Part shown: in pieces, positions 57,535-64,000 of the stretch
Position numbering within the stretch: position 1 is the first letter of the stretch
How the letters are laid out: each line of letters opens with the position of its first letter
Origin: Trichuris trichiura
Taxonomy: Eukaryota; Nematoda; Enoplea; Trichinellida; Trichuridae
Assembly (NCBI GenBank): GCA_037903355.1
Contig: JBAJFE010000018.1
Location: 1,116,001 to 1,180,000 of the forward strand
Direction of reading: 5' to 3'
Length of the DNA stretch: 64,000 nucleotides
The notes under the pieces: model-generated
Databases searched by the model: none
Told to the model about the DNA's origin: nothing
What the model saw: only the letters and a program-made list of their open reading frames with translations
Made by a program: the position numbers and the translations under genes

Positions 57535-58391
57535 GCAAATACTGCCTTTAAATTTTTACGGATAAAATAATTTTACACTTACTTTTATTCCAACGTCTCT
57601 CGCTGGTATTGGTTTGTCTTATGAAAATATGAGTAATATCTATCAGGAATAAGAAACAGTTTAGTTATCCTGTTAAAGAAATGCGAAGAATGTGATCGGA
57701 GCTTTTGCAGCACTTCTCGTTTCATCATCAGCGGAAGGTCGTAAGGCATAGGCAGAATGTGATTGCCTGCAGCAGTATGTTATACGCGGATCAACAATTC
57801 AAAGCACAGATAAGCCCATGGTTATCGTCGTCGAGTGCGTATGCAACGCGTCATTGTCCTCTCTTTGATGAACAAGACAACGTATACTTTTCGCTCGGTG
57901 CATTCAAAGCTGCAGAAAGCATGGCAAATATCTTCGTCAACCGCCAAAGCTCTGATCCATTTTGTAGCTGAGCGAGTGCTTGTCTTAAAATGGCGCGCTT
58001 AGTGCATGCCTTCCTCAACATTCTGTATCTACGAAATGACATGTGTTTTCGGCATATCGACCCAGTGTAAACATCTTTGGGGCAGACTGAGATAGCCCGC
58101 TTCGTACTCTTTGCTTCACGTCAGAAAAACATAAGCATGACATAAGCTAAATACAGTAAGATGGTGCTAAGGTACATTTGTCCGCATTATTAGTTGAAGA
58201 GGGTCTTTAAATTTTTTTCCAGCATTTTTTGCTATTTCGCAGCGGGGAATAAGTGAGCATTTTGTCTGCGCGGCTCTTATCCTTCTCATAAGTAATAATT
58301 CGTATTCTTGCCAGCAAGTTAGTGTACTATACTTCTCTTGATAGCACAGTGCTTTCAGACGCGCTGGTTTAACGACCTAAAGACGGATACA
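57535..58391. other. No gene seen
   Basis: 3' side of the ten-exon gene. No exon or element was recognised before the palindrome at 58392. Confidence 0.35.
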
Positions 58392-58799
58392 GGACAATTC
58401 GCCGACGCCAAGTCGACGTGGCGAACTTTTTGACACCAACTCGCCTTGGCTGGTTCTGTTCTTCTCTATTTTTTGTTACGGCCGTTTTGACGCAGCCACT
58501 ACTGCAATTAATGTTGGATGTCCCTTAGTGGCTTGCTCCTTTCATAGTGATAAATTTTTATGCGCAGCAGCACAAGGGCCTAAGCAAGAACTACTACGTT
58601 TTTCTTTCCCTGTTTCTACTTGGCATAAGCAAGATATTGTACTTTGTAACAGCATAACAAGTCCATCTGAAGACCGCGTTTACTTCCCATCATGGCCGCG
58701 TCAAAATGACCGTAACAAACAACAGAGAAGAACGGAACCAGCCGAGGCTAGTTGGTGTCAAAAAGTTCGCTACGACGACTTGGCGGCGGCGAATTGTCC
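58392..58799. mobile_element. Foldback/MITE element with 102-bp inverted arms
   Basis: Arms 58392-58493 and 58698-58799 are inverted copies at roughly 90 percent identity by eye (GGACAATTCGCCGACGCCAA against GGACAATTCGCCGCCGCCAA, inverted). The central about 200 bp is not symmetric. No convincing target duplication was found. It is a different family from the hammerhead-bearing foldbacks. Confidence 0.75.
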
Positions 58800-60750
<1,951 letters not shown>

Positions 60751-61282
60751 AACAATAGCCTTATATACTATCAGCGAAAACTTGGACCTTTAAACTTTTT
60801 CTAAAAAAAAGCCTTATTTCTTTCTAGTTCCTCTATCGCAATGGCGTCAAAGTTGGTACAGGATGCGCTATTTATCTCTGTCGCTGAAAATGGTAAACTT
60901 TTGTTTTTCGCATGCGCATATTATGCAAATTGAACGGGTGTGCACGCTGTTTTGACGTGAAGACTTGACTCGTCACTGCTGCTTCCTGTAGGCATAGGCT
61001 TAGGCAAGTCGTCAAGTCAAAATACGCGCTCGATCGTAACTAGCGCGCACTAGTCGACTATGCGTCCGAGTGTTTTTCTTTTACTTCATTACTAATCTGT
61101 CAATTTAGTCTATTTGAAAAAATTGATGACATAATTTAGTTTAAAAATCGATTGCCTAATAGAGCGGTTTAAAATGGTGACATCAAAATTGTAGTTAGAC
61201 AAAAATGTACTAATAGATATTATGAAGCAAGCTTTGGTAGAGGGCGGTAGATGCTGCTCATCTTAAATACCAAAGCTTGGAA
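60751..61282. other. Intergenic, with a possible first exon at 60841-60892
   Basis: An ATG at 60841 opens MASKLVQDALFISVAEN and runs to a good donor (AATG|GTAAAC at 60892), but I found no second exon that fits its phase. A small palindrome with ACTTGAC / GTCAAGT and GGCATAGGCTTAGGC lies near 60960-61020. Confidence 0.3.
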
Positions 61283-62347
61283 ATGTCGGGGCAGTTAAAT
61301 GAGCGTCCAAGCAAGCAGACTGACGTTGACAATTGTAATGGAGTAGTACAGGCAATATGTCATGGAAAAAAAGCTATATCCTTAAGTATTGGAGATATTG
61401 ATCGTAAGGTCCCTAATAAAAAGGATGAAAAACAGAATGGACTTGTTGATAAGGTTTGCTTTCAACAAGCTAAGAAAGAAGGCGGTTTGATAAGAAGTCA
61501 ACCGATGCAAGAGAGATGCAACGATACGCCTGAATTGCCGGCGTCTAACTCAGTATATCCCGTCTGTTATTTTTTCCTCATACGAAGCTTGGTCATAAGC
61601 GGTTATAAATTTCCCGACGGCAAGGTTTGCGTTGACCTGAGTGGTTTGACAAGTTTGAAAAGATTGCATATGGAAAATTGCGGGATCGTTGAATTCGAAA
61701 AGGACTTTTGCAAATTGCTACCGTCTTCCATAAAAGCTGTAAACCTTAGCGGGAATAAGTTGACATGTTTTCCAGACTTCGTTTGCAAATTGCCATTGCG
61801 TAGCCTGACGATTTCCGATAATCCAATTACGTGGGTTACGCATCGGTATCCTTTGTTTGTTCAACATTTGCGCCTACTTTACATGGAGAGATTGTGCTTA
61901 GAGGTGTTGCCCCATTGGACACTCAACTTGTGCCTTTCAATGGCTAGCTTCAAGGGAACGTGTTTCAGTCTGCCGGAGAATTTTCAAATGTTACGACTGC
62001 CAAAACAAGCAACAAATGTAAAACGGTTGGAAGAACTCTGCTTCGTTACGTTGTTGAGAATGGTTGAAAACCCAATGAAAATTCCCAGCAAACTGATATA
62101 CCACTATTACGTATGTTGCAAATGCCGCCAAGCGGTATTCGAAAGCAATGCAATTGTCGTTAACTTGTGGGTTCCTATTGGAGCAATTGCGCGGCGATGG
62201 AAAATGGGTGAAGGTTTCCCAATGAAGGATCAAATTGCCTGTCACGCAGTCTTTTGCTCTATGCATTGCGCATTAATGTATCAGGATGCCTTGAAAAAAT
62301 GTTACTGTTCTATGTATCATTACCCAGCAACGTACACGAGTCCTTAG
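61283..62347 (+). CDS. lrr-1: LRR1-like leucine-rich-repeat protein (probable CUL2 ubiquitin ligase substrate receptor)
   Basis: A single open frame of 354 codons without introns. After about 100 variable residues come LRR units (LTSLKRLHMENCGI, SSIKAVNLSGNKLTCFPDFV, LPLRSLTISDNPI). The C-terminus has a LEELCFVTLLR helix, a CCKC pair and FCSMHC. The same order (LRRs, LTLLESSART-type helix, CVCGRFC, FCSLGC) ends human LRR1/PPIL5 and C. elegans LRR-1. LRR1 recruits the CMG helicase to CUL2 during replication termination. The helix before the Cys pair is probably the BC/Cul2-box-like region, which I could not confirm. Overall identity to the known proteins seems low, so orthology rather than family membership is the uncertain part. 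Start ATG at 61283 follows an in-frame TTG. Confidence 0.68.
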   Translation: MSGQLNERPSKQTDVDNCNGVVQAICHGKKAISLSIGDIDRKVPNKKDEKQNGLVDKVCFQQAKKEGGLIRSQPMQERCNDTPELPASNSVYPVCYFFLIRSLVISGYKFPDGKVCVDLSGLTSLKRLHMENCGIVEFEKDFCKLLPSSIKAVNLSGNKLTCFPDFVCKLPLRSLTISDNPITWVTHRYPLFVQHLRLLYMERLCLEVLPHWTLNLCLSMASFKGTCFSLPENFQMLRLPKQATNVKRLEELCFVTLLRMVENPMKIPSKLIYHYYVCCKCRQAVFESNAIVVNLWVPIGAIARRWKMGEGFPMKDQIACHAVFCSMHCALMYQDALKKCYCSMYHYPATYTSP

Positions 62348-63480
62348 GAGATGAGCCTATCGAAGTAACTTCCTCGTAAAATCATTAATAAATAACTCAA
62401 AGGGGGCTACAAATGGGAGACATTTGAAAAAATATCACTTACTGCATTAGTTCTAAGGGAATAATACTTAAAAGCAAAAGATAAGGCATTATAAGCTCTT
62501 ATAGAAACATAGTCGGTTTTTCAAAACCCGTCTGGCGAAAGTTAGCTGTTAGCAAGGGATGGCGCTCTTCTTAGCCTTAAGGCTGCTGAACTCGTAAGAA
62601 AGTAATAATAACCTGATCCGTTGGCCCATCGCCGCTTCTTGGAAGAAGTGGTCAAAGCGGAGACGAGTTTGCTCTGACGTACGGAGGTCAACAACTCGTA
62701 CTGAATATAGGCCATCCTAACTAAATGATAAACTGCAAATGGAGGAATGTTCGGCGAAGTCGATGAATCGCATCCTTCGCTTAGCTGAGCGAGTTTTGGG
62801 CAGTGGAAAGGTCAATGTCATTTCTAAAACGAATTACTCTGCGTTTGCCCGTCTGCCATACTTCCCGTAGAATGCGGCTGCTGGAGTACAAGCATAATGA
62901 AGGCTCCTGCAAGAAACATAACCTGAACAAAGGTAAGCCAGCTTTAGTTTCGCTCTGTGAAGAGTAGCATTGCGAAAAGGGATTTTGTTCCCTGGTGCAC
63001 ATATGCTTCATTGCGAATAATTTCTCTGACTGCTTTTAAGCGGTTAGGTAGGGAAAGTTAGAGCGCAAAAATCTGTCGTTGAAATTCTCCAAACTTTGCT
63101 GCAGCCCATTCAAAAGAAAAGCTATTACGTCATGTTTTCAGAGCCGCGAAAAAATTCTACCGTAACCAGCTGAATGCAGGTTCCTTTTCTCGATGGACGT
63201 TCCAATTCAGCCCTCACTTAGAGCTAAGCCGAAATGTAGTACTTGGGTAGCGCAGCGGTTCAACGGTGATAATCTAGGAGATTTAAAGGAAGGAATCAAA
63301 AGCAACGAACAGACTACAACCGACGAACAATGGCGATTCAACGTTTGAGTGTGAATGACCAGATACTTAAGCCGCTATTTCTTAGGCTACAAAGCGCTTC
63401 AACTTGACTTGAAGACAGTTTAGCCTAGAAGCAATTGGTCTTGTTGGCACACCTGCACTCACGTATACAGTTTTGCCTGG
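62348..63480. other. No gene seen
   Basis: AT-rich intergenic sequence. No supported exon, RNA gene or repeat was recognised. Confidence 0.35.
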
Positions 63481-64000
63481 CGCAAGTCCAACATACGTAG
63501 TAAAACATAAGCGTAGTATAAAGGTTTTACATCGTATACAGACAAAATATTCATGGAATGCGCGGCATTCACGTAATATTCTTTGGCTATAAACGGAGTA
63601 CCTACCAAACCCGCGGTTTCTATGGTAGACATGCAGTACGCATGCTGTTTATACTTGCATAGGAGGAATATTTATGCTATATATGACTTCTGCGTGGTAG
63701 AAATTGCTTATAGCTAAGGCATATATGGTCACTACGGCATAGATGGGGTATGTATAATTGCATGTATGGGATATTCAGGGAATCTATGACATTTACATGG
63801 TTTAAGTTGCGCATAAAGAAGGTAAGTATGACTTCCACCCTCTCTACACCATGCCCGTAATACCTATGTTGCATATATTTCCATAGTGGGAATATTTGGT
63901 GCACACTTACGGCGTACACAAAGTATAAATTGCTTATAAATAGGATATTTGTAATATACAGCGTCTACAACCACGCGTGCAGTGTTTCTGACGTATATAC
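63481..64000. repeat. Decayed tandem repeat of about 55 bp units
   Basis: At least four phrases recur: an A/T-TTGC-x-TATA start (AATTGCTTATAG, AATTGCATGTATG, AGTTGCGCATAAAG, GTTGCATATATTT, AATTGCTTATAAAT). Each is followed by GG-ATATT or similar and by a CTACGGCATA/TTACGGCGTACA-type tail. Spacing is about 50-60 bp. Divergence is high, so unit limits are approximate. It may continue beyond the window. Confidence 0.45.

Noticed and set aside
63241..63310. Sequence resembling a tRNA (GGGTAGCGCAGCGGTTCAA).
   Set aside because: No acceptor stem, anticodon stem or B box could be folded; no tRNA was found anywhere in the window.

Overview
The window reads as nuclear DNA of a nematode, possibly an enoplean (clade I) worm. 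Genes are broken into short exons by small GT-AG introns, many 31-60 bp. The aryl hydrocarbon receptor homologue has the nematode AHR-1 N-terminus, and interstitial TTAGGC-type motifs (the nematode telomere repeat) occur inside several palindromes. Coding is on both strands with no operon structure. I know no close relative of this exact sequence. All exon models below were built by hand from open frames, splice sites and intron phase.

Left third (1-21 kb): a broken Penelope-like reverse transcriptase at the left edge; a six-helix membrane protein that I align to the GPR1/FUN34/YaaH (acetate/succinate transporter) family; relics of a Tigger/pogo and a hAT transposase; a complete 13-exon ER DnaJ/thioredoxin protein (ERdj5/DNAJC10/DNJ-27 type); an F-box/leucine-rich-repeat gene; and a full-length but inactivated Tigger element with TIRs and a TA duplication.

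Middle (21-41 kb): a repeat-rich strip with palindromes and foldback elements, then the AHR-1 orthologue (8 exons), translin (6 exons) and an alpha-carbonic anhydrase (7 exons, minus strand). One foldback element lies in a carbonic anhydrase intron.

Right third (41-64 kb): several unrecognised small genes, two of them short single-pass membrane proteins; a non-autonomous pogo-like element with an internal open frame; a hAT-type MITE with an 8-bp duplication; a 700-residue protein of unknown function in 10 exons; non-muscle myosin regulatory light chain; an LRR1-like leucine-rich-repeat protein; and a decayed satellite at the right edge.

The most unusual signal is a family of foldback insertions (22.3, 37.0 and 40.9 kb, and a decayed relative at 13.8 kb). 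The three intact copies are two inverted arms flanked by 13-14 bp direct repeats, with a 26-39 bp one-sided extension that can lie at either end. Two of them carry the CUGANGA-helix II-GAAA core of a hammerhead ribozyme in both arms. This architecture fits inverted terminal repeats of Penelope-like elements, whose reverse transcriptase also occurs in the window.
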